Assembly: GCA_024227565.1 (NCBI GenBank)
Contig: JAAEUE010000132.1
Span: forward strand, 1 to 64,000
DNA length: 64,000 nt
Direction of reading: 5' to 3'
DNA from: Alphaproteobacteria bacterium
GTDB taxonomy: Bacteria; Pseudomonadota; Alphaproteobacteria; Rhizobiales; CAJQND01
Shown: piece after piece, positions 43,283 to 53,242 of the stretch
How the letters are laid out: each line of letters starts with the position of its first letter
Numbering within the stretch: the first letter of the stretch is position 1
The notes under the pieces: model-generated
What the model saw: only the letters and a program-made list of their open reading frames with translations
Database searches by the model: none
What the model was told of the DNA's origin: nothing
Translations under genes and position numbers: made by a program

Positions 43283-44401
43283 TCACGAAAAGATAAGCAG
43301 ATGTTCCGGCAAAACCGAAAATTTCTCCACCTGGCCTTGTCTCACTTTTTCAGCACCGGTCAATCGCGCGGTGATTGGCGTGTCATATCCTTCAACGCTA
43401 AGGAAGGCTATCGTGCAATCACCCACAAACCGAACACCTGAAACATAGGCCTCAAAACCATCGGTTTTCCGGCCCTTTCCCACAACAATGCCCTGCGGGC
43501 GAACCATAACATGGACCTTTTGGCCATCGTCGCAGTCTGGAACCGCAAATGAACCGAGTGGCGTGGCCGCACGTTTGGCCTTAACAATCACATCAAATTC
43601 ATTGAAATCGCTAAAAAATCTTGCAGCGTCGATATCTACAGGATGATTGTACAATTCATCAGGCGTTCCGAGCTGCATAAGCTTGCCATCCCGCATCAAC
43701 GCAATCCGGTCTGCCAGCCACATTGCCTCTTGAGGGTCATGGGTCACCAGCATGCAGGTCGCGCGCGTTTCCTTCAGAACCGCGAGGGTTTCAGCCCGTA
43801 TATCGTCGCGTAAACGTTGGTCCAGTCCGGAAAACGGCTCGTCCATAAGCAAGACGGCGGGCCGCGGAACAATTGCCCTTGCCAACGCAACCCGTTGCTG
43901 TTCACCGCCAGACAACACATGCGGATAATCATCCGCATAATGGTCCAATCCAACCCGTTTAAGCGCCAGAAGCGCTTCATGCCGCGCTGAGGCCCGGTCC
44001 AATTTACGCAACCCAAAGGCCACATTCTGCAAAATGGTCAAATGCGGAAACAGCGCAAAGTCCTGAAACATCAGTCCGATGCCACGCTTTTCGGCCGGCA
44101 CGAACTTGCCTGGACCTGCAATCTCTTCATCGTCCAGAACAACCCGGCCCTCAGTCGGGCGGTCCACCCCGGCAGCAAGGCGAAGCAAGGTTGTCTTTCC
44201 GCAGCCAGACGGCCCTAAAAGACACAAAGTCTCGCCCGGCTCCAACTCAAGTGAAATATCGTCAACCGCGACGGTTTGTTTGAACCTGCGCGAAACATGC
44301 TCAAAGCTCAGCCGGCCAGCGAATGTGGCAGCCGCGGTTCCGCGAGGCCCCCAAGGGACCTTTGCGCCCTGGGGCCGGGTTGGTTGATCGACAACAGTCA
44401 T
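43283..44401 (-). CDS. orphan ABC ATPase, FbpC/PotA-like
   Basis: 372 residues. Walker A GPSGCGKTT, GIGLMFQDFALFPHLTILQN, signature [16 protein letters not shown], Walker B VLLMDEPFSGLDQ, switch in MLVTHDPQEAMWLAD. The C-terminal regulatory domain (about 270-372) resembles that of FbpC-type iron transport ATPases (VMVRPQGIVVGKG). No permease or binding-protein gene adjoins it; scpB and tatA flank it. It may serve an importer encoded elsewhere. Confidence 0.88.
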   Translation of the reverse strand: MTVVDQPTRPQGAKVPWGPRGTAAATFAGRLSFEHVSRRFKQTVAVDDISLELEPGETLCLLGPSGCGKTTLLRLAAGVDRPTEGRVVLDDEEIAGPGKFVPAEKRGIGLMFQDFALFPHLTILQNVAFGLRKLDRASARHEALLALKRVGLDHYADDYPHVLSGGEQQRVALARAIVPRPAVLLMDEPFSGLDQRLRDDIRAETLAVLKETRATCMLVTHDPQEAMWLADRIALMRDGKLMQLGTPDELYNHPVDIDAARFFSDFNEFDVIVKAKRAATPLGSFAVPDCDDGQKVHVMVRPQGIVVGKGRKTDGFEAYVSGVRFVGDCTIAFLSVEGYDTPITARLTGAEKVRQGQVEKFSVLPEHLLIFS

Positions 44402-44467
44402 TGCGGCGACGGTTTAGCGCACAAGCAAGGTAGTGCGCAGCAAAAATCGCAACAGAACGCTAATACC

Positions 44468-45223
44468 TTAATGTGGCTCGCTGCCAATCTCCGGCGGAAG
44501 ATACATATCCAGCGTGGGCTCGTCGGCCTCATCGTCCAGATCGTCCTCATCGTCGGGGACTTCATCGCCGCTCATGGGCGCAGGAATTTCAAAGTCCGCC
44601 GGCACGTTGGCATCCAGCAAACCTGCACCTTTGAGCTCGCGCACGCCTGGCAGATCCTTAATGTCGCTCAACCCGAAGTGGGACATGAACTCTTCCGTGG
44701 TGCCATAGGTCACGGGACGGCCGGGCACGCGCCGGCGTCCCCGCATCCGCACCCATCCCATTTCCATAAGTGCATCAAGCGTCCCCTTGGAAACGCTCAC
44801 GCCGCGCACTTCTTCAATTTCTGCGCGGGTTACGGGCTGGTGGTAGGCAATAATGGCAAGTGTTTCCAGCGCTGCACGCGACAGGCGTTTTTGCTCTACC
44901 GCTTCGCGTCGCAACAAGAAGCTCAAGTCTTCTGCCGTTCTGAAGGTCCACTTCCCGGCGATCTTCTGCAGCTCCACACCGCGCCCCTGATAATCGGCCT
45001 GCAGCTCTTCCAGCAAAAGCGGCACCTCGGCCCCTTCTGCAAGGCATTCGGTCAACTGGGTTTCAGATAACGGTTCGGACGCTGCGAACAACAACGCTTC
45101 CACAACCCGCCGCTGATAGCCGCGGTCGGCTCTGGGATGAAGCGCGACGACCTGCGAGGGATCTTCTTCCTCAACGGTCACCGGTTCTTCTACAATCTTG
45201 CCGGGTTCCACCATTGCATTCAT
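44468..45223 (-). CDS. scpB: segregation and condensation protein ScpB
   Basis: 251 residues. Winged-helix kleisin partner in the SMC-ScpAB complex. Motifs: VVEALLFAASEPLSETQLTE, LSRAALETLAIIAYHQPVTR and AEIEEVRGVSVSKGTLDALM, plus TYGTTEEFMSHFGLSDIKDL. Acidic tail. ATGA overlap with scpA. Confidence 0.95.
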   Translation of the reverse strand: MNAMVEPGKIVEEPVTVEEEDPSQVVALHPRADRGYQRRVVEALLFAASEPLSETQLTECLAEGAEVPLLLEELQADYQGRGVELQKIAGKWTFRTAEDLSFLLRREAVEQKRLSRAALETLAIIAYHQPVTRAEIEEVRGVSVSKGTLDALMEMGWVRMRGRRRVPGRPVTYGTTEEFMSHFGLSDIKDLPGVRELKGAGLLDANVPADFEIPAPMSGDEVPDDEDDLDDEADEPTLDMYLPPEIGSEPH

Positions 45224-46098
45224 GACATACTCTCCACTTTGGCCGAAGCACTGTTACTCGAACGGTTTCTCAGATAGAGCGGCATGAACGCCCTCTCCTG
45301 ACGAATTTCCAATGCGCCCTCTTTTGCCATTTCCAGGCAAGCCACAAAACTTGACGCTAAAACGCCTGGGCGTTCTTCGGGTGTTGCCAAATATTCAGCA
45401 AGATAGGTGTCAAAACGGCCCCATTCGTTGAACTCGCCCAGCAGCCGTTTCAAAATCTCACGCGCCTTCGCGACGGTCCACGTGGGCCTGGCCGAAATTT
45501 CATAGGCGCGGTGTGCCAAATCTCTTTGGCGGCCTGTGGCATAGGCCTGCAGCAAATCGAACAGATTGTCGGAATACTCTGTTTGCGTGTCGACAATGAC
45601 CGGCTCGGGATCTCCCCGCCCAAACACGTCGCGTCCAAGCCTGTTGCGCGCCATCAATTGGGCAGCAGCATCTCGCATGGCCTGCAGGCGCTGCAGCCGA
45701 AACGCCAGGCGTGCAGCCAGTTCCTCGGCGGGCACTTCGTCTTCCGGCTCAAGGTCCGGGATCAGCAAGCGCGATTTCAGATATGCCAGCCATGCTGCCA
45801 TAACCAGATAATCAGCTGCCAGTTCCAGCCGCAACTTCCTGGCTTCATTGATAAATTTCAAATATTGCTCGGCCAGGGCCAATACGGATATTTTTGCAAT
45901 ATCAACCTTTTGCTCGCGCGCAAGCCGCAAAAGAAGATCCAACGGACCCTCAAAACCCTCAAGATCCAATATCAAAGGGCTTTGTTCATCCTGGCTTTGT
46001 TCCGGCGCCGCACGCAAAGGTCCGCCGCCGTCGGGCCACGGATTAGCGTCGTCAGCAGCGTGTTCTGCCTTGCTCTCTGATTCCAAACCACTGGTCAT
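45220..46098 (-). CDS. scpA: segregation and condensation protein ScpA
   Basis: 292 residues, kleisin of the SMC complex. Conserved start of the domain: LDLEGFEGPLDLLLRLAREQ then KVDIAKISVLALAEQYLKFI; also AADYLVMAAWLAYLKSRLLI. Its C-terminal winged helix includes VLASSFVACLEMAKEGALEI. Translationally coupled to scpB. Confidence 0.95.
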   Translation of the reverse strand: MTSGLESESKAEHAADDANPWPDGGGPLRAAPEQSQDEQSPLILDLEGFEGPLDLLLRLAREQKVDIAKISVLALAEQYLKFINEARKLRLELAADYLVMAAWLAYLKSRLLIPDLEPEDEVPAEELAARLAFRLQRLQAMRDAAAQLMARNRLGRDVFGRGDPEPVIVDTQTEYSDNLFDLLQAYATGRQRDLAHRAYEISARPTWTVAKAREILKRLLGEFNEWGRFDTYLAEYLATPEERPGVLASSFVACLEMAKEGALEIRQERAFMPLYLRNRSSNSASAKVESMS

Positions 46099-46228
46099 GT
46101 TAGATAATTTGACCCGAATGCCACGAAGAAGTCCAATAGAAACGAATTCGTTCCTACAGCAGCTTTGCTGATTCAGGCCAGACCGATCACGCGAACTTCT
46201 CGTCCGCCAAGAGGTTATCCCCGGAAAC

Positions 46229-47242
46229 TTATGCCGATTTGGACATTAAATCATCCAAAACCGCAAGGGCCGTTTGCCTGTCATAGTCCCGAGGCATGCA
46301 GAGACAATCGATTGCACGGTCCGCGCGCTGGGCGGCATAACCGGAAAGCTCCGGAACCGCCTCAGCCACGGCAGCCATCTCTTCAAACGCACCGTTGCAA
46401 TGAAGAACAACGTCACAACCCGCGTTCAGCGCCCGTCGGCTACGCTCAGCATAATCGCCCCCAAGCGCCTTCATGGACAGGTCATCCGTCATCAATAGAC
46501 CATCAAAACCAATCTCGCCGCGAATCACGTCCTCGACGACACGGGCAGAATGGGTTGCCGAATTCTCCCCATCGAATGCTGTGTACACAATATGCGCAGT
46601 CATTCCCAAGGGCATATCAGCAAGATCGGCAAAAGGAAGGAAGTCCGATTGCCTGAGCTCATTTTGTGAGGCAGATACAACCGGAAGATCCAGATGACTG
46701 TCCACTACCGCCCGCCCATGACCAGGAATATGTTTGATGACAGGCAGCACGCCGCGCTCCATCAGCCCCTCAGCCATGGCCCGGCCAATCTGGGCGATCA
46801 TTTCGGGCGTCGTACCATACGCCCTGTCGCCAATGATCTTGTGAACATTGGGTTGCGGCACATCCAGAATGGGCAGGCAGTCGACATTGATTCCCAGCGA
46901 GTACAGGTCATCAGCGATAAGGCGAGCAATGTTTCGCGCGAGGGCAAGCCCGTCTGCGGGGTTGGCCTGGTAGGCGTCCGCAATCTTTGCACCAGAGGGG
47001 TAAATCGGCCACTGGGGCGCCGTCAGCCTTTGCACGCGCCCGCCTTCCTGATCGATGAGAACCGGGGCATCCGTGCGCCCGACGCAGTCTCTGAAGGAGG
47101 CAACCAGGTCTTCAATCTGCCGGGGTTCCAAACAGTTGCGGGCAAACAGGATCAATCCCCAAGGGTTCTCAGTGCGAAAGAAATTGCGCTCGTCTGCATT
47201 TAAGGAAGTTTCGGCGCATCCACTAATAAACGCTTTGGCCAT
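46229..47242 (-). CDS. nagZ: beta-N-acetylhexosaminidase, family 3 glycosidase
   Basis: 337 residues. It cleaves GlcNAc from anhydromuropeptides in cell-wall recycling. The NagZ motif is KHIPGHGRAVVDSHLDLPVV, with the catalytic His-Asp loop. The nucleophile Asp is in GLLMTDDLSMKAL, and VLIDQEGGRVQRLTAPQWP is at the substrate site. No signal peptide, so cytoplasmic. Between the SPOR protein and scpA, as is common in alphaproteobacteria. Confidence 0.95.
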   Translation of the reverse strand: MAKAFISGCAETSLNADERNFFRTENPWGLILFARNCLEPRQIEDLVASFRDCVGRTDAPVLIDQEGGRVQRLTAPQWPIYPSGAKIADAYQANPADGLALARNIARLIADDLYSLGINVDCLPILDVPQPNVHKIIGDRAYGTTPEMIAQIGRAMAEGLMERGVLPVIKHIPGHGRAVVDSHLDLPVVSASQNELRQSDFLPFADLADMPLGMTAHIVYTAFDGENSATHSARVVEDVIRGEIGFDGLLMTDDLSMKALGGDYAERSRRALNAGCDVVLHCNGAFEEMAAVAEAVPELSGYAAQRADRAIDCLCMPRDYDRQTALAVLDDLMSKSA

Positions 47243-47320
47243 GAAATCATCCCGGCACGTTTGTAGGTATTGTGAAAGAGTGGAATCCTAGCGATTCCTT
47301 ATATGCGCAGCTTTAACCGC

Positions 47321-49705
47321 TTAGCGGCGTTTGACAAGACAGTCTTTTTCACCGGCGGCAAGCAGCGATGCGCAAATTTGGTTGCCAGATTGCGCACTGG
47401 CAATCGGCCCAACTTGAAGTCTGTAGAATGTGCCGAAGCTGCCGACAGCCTTTTTGCTGATCAGCGGCTGATAGGAGCCCAACAATGATGGATGCCGTGC
47501 GCGCAATTGCTGATAACCGTTCATAGCGGACGCTTGGTCTTTATAGGACGCAAGCTGGACCACATAGGCACCGGCTCCAACGGCCACTTGCGGCGCTGGT
47601 GCTGGAGCGGGAATAGGCGATGGCTGCTGAACGGCGGCCACGCGTCGGCCCTGAGTGGCCTGGCTGCCCTGCTGAAAGCTGGACACGGCTGATGGCGCAT
47701 TTTGATTTGCGCCAAAACTCGGTGTGGGGGCTGGTTGTACGGGGCGTGGTTGACTGCCCGGCAATGGTGTGATGCTCAAGGGCTCGGTCGGGGCGGCGGT
47801 GATCGGCGAAACGGAGGCGACGCGGGTTTTCTTCGCTCTGGCTTGTGCTGCTCGAACCACGGCGGCTGGCTTTGCCCTTGGCCGCGGAATGATAGAGCCG
47901 GGAAGCGACGTCACAGCTTTGGCCACCCCGGCGTCATCCGATCCCTTGGGTGGTTGCAGCTGTGGCAATTCAGTTGCCTCAGCCGTCGAATTGCTGCCAG
48001 GCAACGGCAGTGTTGTCGTCAGTCCAGCAGGTTCTACAGTCTGGCTTTGGTCCACTTTGGCCACCGATGTGCTGCTTGTGGACGGCGTGGATTGAGCGAT
48101 GTTTGTTGTGCCAGGTGCAGACGGCTCAAGCGAGCCCGACGTGCTTCCGGGCAAAGGTGGCGGAAGTGGCACCGGCAAATCACCTGTGTCCAATTGATCC
48201 GGCGTCAGAGGCCTAAGAGGCTGCGGCTCCGTCGCGTTGGTTCCGCCCGCGGCCGGTGCCTTTGTTGCAGCACCAGGATCAAGCGGTTTTTCCTCGCGCG
48301 GCAAAATCCGTTCACCCTCAACCGTGTTTTCACCCACAATTCTGTCATAAAACAGCTTGGTCTGTTGCGCCGCCGGCACACTAGACTGTCTCGGCGGATC
48401 AACTTTCACCTTTGATTTGGGAGCAGACACCACCGGGGGACTATTGCTCGCCGTTGAGCTGCCCTGCTGAGTTTGCAGGTAGAACCAAATCAATGCAGCT
48501 GCGATCAGGCCAACGCAAGCCAATCCCGCAAATAACAGCCAGGGACCGCGACGCTGAGGTTCATCATCCTCGTACTGGTCGTCATAGTCATCGTAGTAGG
48601 CGTCAGCATAGTCAGATGCCGTTGGACGGCCGAGCTCCGGTCTGCGACGTTGACGTTCATCATAGCCATCGCCGCCATCTACGTTGTCCAGCGCACGGGC
48701 GTGCGCGCCTTGATATCGTTGCTGTTGCTGTTGATTGTCTTCATACCAAGTGTCGTCATACAGCCCATCTTCCTGAGCGTAGTCACCTGAATACTCCTGC
48801 TGGATCGGCCGTGTGGGAGCACCTTCAGGCCGCTCATAGTTTCTTGCACTAAATTCTGGGCTATCTGTCGGCAAACGGCGGCTGGACGCATAGTCCTCAC
48901 TGCCGGGAACAGGCGGTGGCGTGCTATCGCGGCCGCCGGACCGCGCCGGCGCATCGTCGTCCACCTTTGCACTGAACCGGGGCAATGAAACATCTTTGTC
49001 TTTCGGGGCGCCGGCTGGCTTGTCGAAACCTGAATAATTGTCTGATTTTTGAGGCTCTGCGCTGAAAGGTGTTCTTTCAAACGCGCTGGCAGCATCGCTT
49101 TTAGGCGTGATGGGCTCAAACAACGGTTCACGAGCACGCCGGTCATCGGCCGCTTTGTCTTCGGCGGCTGCCGGAGCTGCTTCAACATTTTCTGGTTCCG
49201 GTTCCGGATCTGGTTTGGGAACCGAAGGAGGCGGGATAATCCGGGACGACTTATCATCATCCACGCCGGACAGTTCAGCAGTACCGTCTTCGCCATTGCT
49301 TTCCACCGGTGGACGCAAATGCAGTCCACTGCCCAAACCTTCCGTAGCAACGGTTCCCGCACGCTCAGCGGCCTCACGGCGCGCGCGCAGGCGCTCTGCG
49401 AACGTCTTTGCAGCCGGGCTGGCACCGGCTACAGAAGCCGTGTCTTCCGCCCCAGACACATCATCGCCGGAAACACCATCTGCCGGTGGAGGCGGAGGCA
49501 GCACGCGCTTGGGCGTGCTCTCTGCCTGATCTGGTTCCGCGAGCGCGACATCACCCTCGACCGCACTACCGGACGGCGGAGGAAGAACCCGACCTTCCGA
49601 TGATTCAGCTTCGTCAAACTGGTCGGAAAGCTTTGGAAGCGCTTCGTCTTGCTCTTGCAAGCCAAGACGATCTCGCCAACTACGATTGCCGTTGCCCGTG
49701 GTCAT
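47321..49705 (-). CDS. large SPOR-domain membrane protein
   Basis: 794 residues. A long acidic, Pro/Ser-rich disordered cytoplasmic part (1-390) is followed by one membrane helix (about 391-412, WLLFAGLACVGLIAAALIWF). A Pro/Thr/Ser-rich periplasmic linker leads to a C-terminal SPOR domain (about 715-790, AYVVQLASYKDQASAMNGYQ) that binds denuded glycan at the division site. The gene order argS-SPOR-nagZ is conserved in the group. Probably a division or envelope protein. Confidence 0.9.
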   Translation of the reverse strand: MTTGNGNRSWRDRLGLQEQDEALPKLSDQFDEAESSEGRVLPPPSGSAVEGDVALAEPDQAESTPKRVLPPPPPADGVSGDDVSGAEDTASVAGASPAAKTFAERLRARREAAERAGTVATEGLGSGLHLRPPVESNGEDGTAELSGVDDDKSSRIIPPPSVPKPDPEPEPENVEAAPAAAEDKAADDRRAREPLFEPITPKSDAASAFERTPFSAEPQKSDNYSGFDKPAGAPKDKDVSLPRFSAKVDDDAPARSGGRDSTPPPVPGSEDYASSRRLPTDSPEFSARNYERPEGAPTRPIQQEYSGDYAQEDGLYDDTWYEDNQQQQQRYQGAHARALDNVDGGDGYDERQRRRPELGRPTASDYADAYYDDYDDQYEDDEPQRRGPWLLFAGLACVGLIAAALIWFYLQTQQGSSTASNSPPVVSAPKSKVKVDPPRQSSVPAAQQTKLFYDRIVGENTVEGERILPREEKPLDPGAATKAPAAGGTNATEPQPLRPLTPDQLDTGDLPVPLPPPLPGSTSGSLEPSAPGTTNIAQSTPSTSSTSVAKVDQSQTVEPAGLTTTLPLPGSNSTAEATELPQLQPPKGSDDAGVAKAVTSLPGSIIPRPRAKPAAVVRAAQARAKKTRVASVSPITAAPTEPLSITPLPGSQPRPVQPAPTPSFGANQNAPSAVSSFQQGSQATQGRRVAAVQQPSPIPAPAPAPQVAVGAGAYVVQLASYKDQASAMNGYQQLRARHPSLLGSYQPLISKKAVGSFGTFYRLQVGPIASAQSGNQICASLLAAGEKDCLVKRR

Positions 49706-49744
49706 AAGCTCTAGGCATCCTTTTACAAGTGCGGCCTCCGCTTA

Positions 49745-51511
49745 TTACATCTCTTCGGCAGGTGTTACGCCCAAGATGCGAAGTCCGCTTACTAAAACAT
49801 TCCGTGTCACCATCAGCAGGGCAAGCCGCGAAAAGGTAGCAGGAATGTTTTTACCAATTATAAACCGCAATTGCGGCGACTCTTTGCCCCTGTTCCACAA
49901 CGCATGAAATTCGGATGCCAGATCATATAGATAGAACGAGAGCCTATGTGGCTCATGGTTCAACGCCGCACCCTCCAACACACGCGGATACTCACTGATG
50001 CGTCGAATTATAGCTAATTCTGCCTCATCACCCAAGAGATTAAATTCCGCTTGAAAAAGATCGTTAACGGACGGCATTTTTTCGCCCAGTTCTTCGGCCG
50101 CATTTCGGAAAACTGAACAGATACGGGCGTGTGCATACTGTACGTAAAAAACAGGATTATCGCGCGACTGCTCGGTGACTTTCTTGAAATCGAAGTCCAA
50201 AGGTGCCTCGTTCTTGCGGTACAGCATCATGAAGCGCACGACATCGGGGCCGACCTCATCGACCACATCACGCAAAGTGATGAATTCCCCTGCCCGTTTT
50301 GACATGCGAACCGGCTCACCGTCGCGCAGAAACTTGACGAGTTGGCACAATCGTACGATCACCTGGGCATCATCGCCGGCAACCGCCTGACACACGGCCT
50401 GCAGGCGTTTCACATAGCCGCCGTGATCGGCCCCAAGCACATAGATCATCTGCTTAAATTGGCGCGCATACTTGTTGTGAAAGTAGGCAACATCGGCGGC
50501 GAAATAGGTGTATGCACCGTCTGACTTCATCAAAGCCCGGTCTATATCGTCGCCGAATTCGGTGGCCTTGAACAAGGTTTGTTCACGGTCTTCCCAATCT
50601 TCCGGTGTTTGCCCCTTGGGAGGTGGCAATCGGCCTTCGAACACCAAACCACGTTCACGAAGCTCAGCAATGGCGCGTTCAATTTCGCTGCTGGCGTCCG
50701 GGCTCGAATTGTGGAGCGACTGTTCGGAAAAGAACAGATCATGCTCGATGTTCAAAGCCTTCAGATCGCCGCGAATGATATCCATGTTGAAGTCAATGGC
50801 GGCCCGGCGCAGCACAGGCAACCAGTCTTGCTCTTCTTGCCCGACCAAAGCATCCCCATGTTCTTCAGCCAGTTTCACGCCTAGGGGAATGAGATACGCT
50901 CCGGGGTAAAGCCCAGAGGGTATCTCCCCAATATCCTCACCAAGCGCCTCCCGGTAACGCAGGAATGCAGATTTCGCCACAACATCAATCTGAACGCCGG
51001 CATCATTGATGTAATATTCTTTAGTGACTTCATAGCCTGTGGCAGCCAGCAAACGGGCCAGTGCGTCGCCGAACACAGCCCCTCTGCAATGGCCCACATG
51101 CAAGGGACCGGTGGGATTGACGGAAACATACTCCACATTCACCTTTTCACCCGCCCCTAGGGCCGACGAACCATAGTCACCGCCTGCCTCAAACGCGGCC
51201 CCTAGAACTTTCGGCCAAAAACCAGTCGCCAAACGAAGATTGATGAAGCCCGGTCCGGCCACATCCGCAGAGGCAACATCTTCATGCGCGCTGATAATGG
51301 GCACCAGCATTTCCGCTAGTGCGCGCGGCGCCATGCCGGCTGGTTTGGCCAATACCATGGCCGCATTTGTTGCAATCTCGCCATGAGCCGGATCTCGTGG
51401 GGGCTCTACAGCAACGCGTGTTGTGTCCACACTGTCCGGCAAGTTGCCTTGGGCCATCAGTTCGGAGACTGCGCCGCTCACGACATCACTGAAATGGGCA
51501 AAGATATTCAC
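49745..51511 (-). CDS. argS: arginine--tRNA ligase
   Basis: 588 residues, class I synthetase. The N-terminal Add-1 domain is about 1-110. HIGH-like [20 protein letters not shown] and KMSK-like [20 protein letters not shown] are present. The C-terminal DALR anticodon-binding domain ends [20 protein letters not shown], as in known ArgRS. Full length. Confidence 0.97.
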   Translation of the reverse strand: MNIFAHFSDVVSGAVSELMAQGNLPDSVDTTRVAVEPPRDPAHGEIATNAAMVLAKPAGMAPRALAEMLVPIISAHEDVASADVAGPGFINLRLATGFWPKVLGAAFEAGGDYGSSALGAGEKVNVEYVSVNPTGPLHVGHCRGAVFGDALARLLAATGYEVTKEYYINDAGVQIDVVAKSAFLRYREALGEDIGEIPSGLYPGAYLIPLGVKLAEEHGDALVGQEEQDWLPVLRRAAIDFNMDIIRGDLKALNIEHDLFFSEQSLHNSSPDASSEIERAIAELRERGLVFEGRLPPPKGQTPEDWEDREQTLFKATEFGDDIDRALMKSDGAYTYFAADVAYFHNKYARQFKQMIYVLGADHGGYVKRLQAVCQAVAGDDAQVIVRLCQLVKFLRDGEPVRMSKRAGEFITLRDVVDEVGPDVVRFMMLYRKNEAPLDFDFKKVTEQSRDNPVFYVQYAHARICSVFRNAAEELGEKMPSVNDLFQAEFNLLGDEAELAIIRRISEYPRVLEGAALNHEPHRLSFYLYDLASEFHALWNRGKESPQLRFIIGKNIPATFSRLALLMVTRNVLVSGLRILGVTPAEEM

Positions 51512-51602
51512 GATGAGGAAGTTTTCTGTGTTTTAACCGGTGATCTCAAATCGAATCGACGCCACCATCATGGCCGCACTGTGCGGATGTTGAGCTAGCG
51601 GA

Positions 51603-52799
51603 TTAGCTGAAAAGCCGATCTAGGTCAAACAGTCGCTTATGCTCTTCGAGCGCATAGCGATCCGTCATGCCAGCGATAAAATCACTTATATGTCTTGCCT
51701 TTAAGGCACTTTGTTCAAGCTCACTGTTCAATCGCCAACTCTCAGGCAACGCCTCTTGGTCGGTCATGTAGGCTTCGAACAGCTGGGTCACCACCCTTTG
51801 GGCCCGCCCCATGATATCTCGAACCCGCTCATGCTTGTACATACGCCTCGACAAGAAGAGCTGGAGTACCCGGTTATTTTCAGCCAATTGGGGCGAAAAT
51901 CCAACCAAGGGCTTGCCCAATTGCCTAACATCATCCGCCGTCTTGATTTTCGCCCGTGTCACGCGCTTACGGGTCTCTTTGACCACATCCCCAACCATCG
52001 CAGAGATGACGCGCCGCACGGTTTCATGCACCATTCTAGAGCGCTCTAGGTTTTGATAGCTAGACAAAACTGTGTTCAAGGCAGTTCCCGCCAAAGGAAC
52101 GTCGGCAAGGTCTATGACATCGAATAGCCCTGCCCTCAGGCCGTCGTCGATGTCATGAGCGTTGTAGGCGATATCGTCCGCAATGGAGGCCACTTGGGCC
52201 TCAGCTGAGGCGTAAAGCGTTGGCTTGAGGTCCTCAAAGTGCTCAAAATCCTTATACCCGGCCGGCAATCCTTCCGCAGCAACGGTCCTGGCGGCTCGGT
52301 CGTCGGCGTCAATTGCCGGTCCGTTGTGCTTCAGCAACCCCTCCAGGCTCTCCCAGCTCAGGTTCAAGCCGTCAAAATCGGCATACCGGCGCTCCAGACG
52401 TGTCACAATGCGCAAGGTTTGGGCGTTGTGGTCAAATCCCCCCCACGGTTTCATGCATGCGTCCAGCGCCTCTTCGCCAGCATGGCCAAACGGCGTATGA
52501 CCGAGGTCATGCGCCAGCGCCAGAGCCTCAACCAGATCCTCCTCCAATCCCAGCATACGAGAGATCGAACGCGCGATTTGGGCGACCTCCAGCGAATGGG
52601 TAAGCCGGGTGCGGTAATGATCGCCTTCGTGAGAGACGAAAACTTGTGTCTTATGTTTCAGGCGCCGCAGCGCCGTGCTGTGGACAACCCTGTCACGGTC
52701 GCGTTGAAATAGCGGCCGCTCTAAGCTCTCCGCTTCGCGGTAGAACCGCCCGGGGCTATCTTCGGCAAATGTTGAGTATGACGCACGCTTAGCGTTCAT
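51603..52799 (-). CDS. dgt: deoxyguanosinetriphosphate triphosphohydrolase-like protein
   Basis: 398 residues from ATG 52799; the frame extends to 52889 but the start would then collide with the divergent erpA leader. HD-domain dNTP triphosphohydrolase: RLTHSLEVAQIARSISRMLG, then the metal site LALAHDLGHTPFGHAGEEAL. DRVVHSTALRRLKHKTQVFV is the family N-terminal motif. It controls dNTP pools. Upstream of argS, as in many alphaproteobacteria. Confidence 0.93.
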   Translation of the reverse strand: MNAKRASYSTFAEDSPGRFYREAESLERPLFQRDRDRVVHSTALRRLKHKTQVFVSHEGDHYRTRLTHSLEVAQIARSISRMLGLEEDLVEALALAHDLGHTPFGHAGEEALDACMKPWGGFDHNAQTLRIVTRLERRYADFDGLNLSWESLEGLLKHNGPAIDADDRAARTVAAEGLPAGYKDFEHFEDLKPTLYASAEAQVASIADDIAYNAHDIDDGLRAGLFDVIDLADVPLAGTALNTVLSSYQNLERSRMVHETVRRVISAMVGDVVKETRKRVTRAKIKTADDVRQLGKPLVGFSPQLAENNRVLQLFLSRRMYKHERVRDIMGRAQRVVTQLFEAYMTDQEALPESWRLNSELEQSALKARHISDFIAGMTDRYALEEHKRLFDLDRLFS

Positions 52800-52900
52800 G
52801 ATCAATTCTGTTCTAACCCTTGCGGCATTGACATTCGAACTGCCTCTTCTAGATAGTGAGTTGAATACCCAACCTGGGTTCATCGACAAAGGTTCATGTC

Positions 52901-53242
52901 ATGACGACCGCCACTGATACAAGCGTGACCGTATCTGCTGCCGCCGCCAAAAGGATCGGTTCGATCTTGGCGACCGAGCCAGGCAAAAAGGCGTTGCGGG
53001 TGACAGTATCAGGTGGTGGATGTTCTGGTTTCCAATATGGGTTCGAGTTGGCCGGTGATGCGAACGAGGATGACCTCGTGTTGGAACGTGACGGTATTAT
53101 CGTTTACATCGATTCCATCTCATTGATGTACATGGAAGGTTCTGAAATCGATTTTGTCGATGACCTGATCGGACAGTCCTTCCAGATCAAAAACCCCAAT
53201 GCGACCGCCGCATGCGGGTGTGGGACAAGCTTCTCAATCTGA
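52901..53242 (+). CDS. erpA: iron-sulfur cluster insertion protein, A-type carrier
   Basis: 113 residues. Three cluster-binding cysteines are in place: VSGGGCSGFQYGFEL (Cys about 42) and ACGCGTSFSI near the end. VYIDSISLMYMEGSEIDFVD is typical. It transfers [Fe-S] clusters to targets. Divergent from dgt. Distinguishing ErpA from IscA rests mainly on context and is less certain. Confidence 0.92.
   Translation: MTTATDTSVTVSAAAAKRIGSILATEPGKKALRVTVSGGGCSGFQYGFELAGDANEDDLVLERDGIIVYIDSISLMYMEGSEIDFVDDLIGQSFQIKNPNATAACGCGTSFSI

Noticed and set aside
48679..49425. 248-codon minus-strand frame inside the SPOR gene
   Set aside because: Alternate frame of the Pro/Ser-rich part of the SPOR protein; low-complexity DNA keeps other frames open.
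47321..49705. SPOR protein as a repeat-rich surface adhesin
   Set aside because: The Pro/Ser-rich stretches are irregular and lie on both sides of a single membrane helix; the C-terminal SPOR domain and the argS/nagZ context explain the gene.
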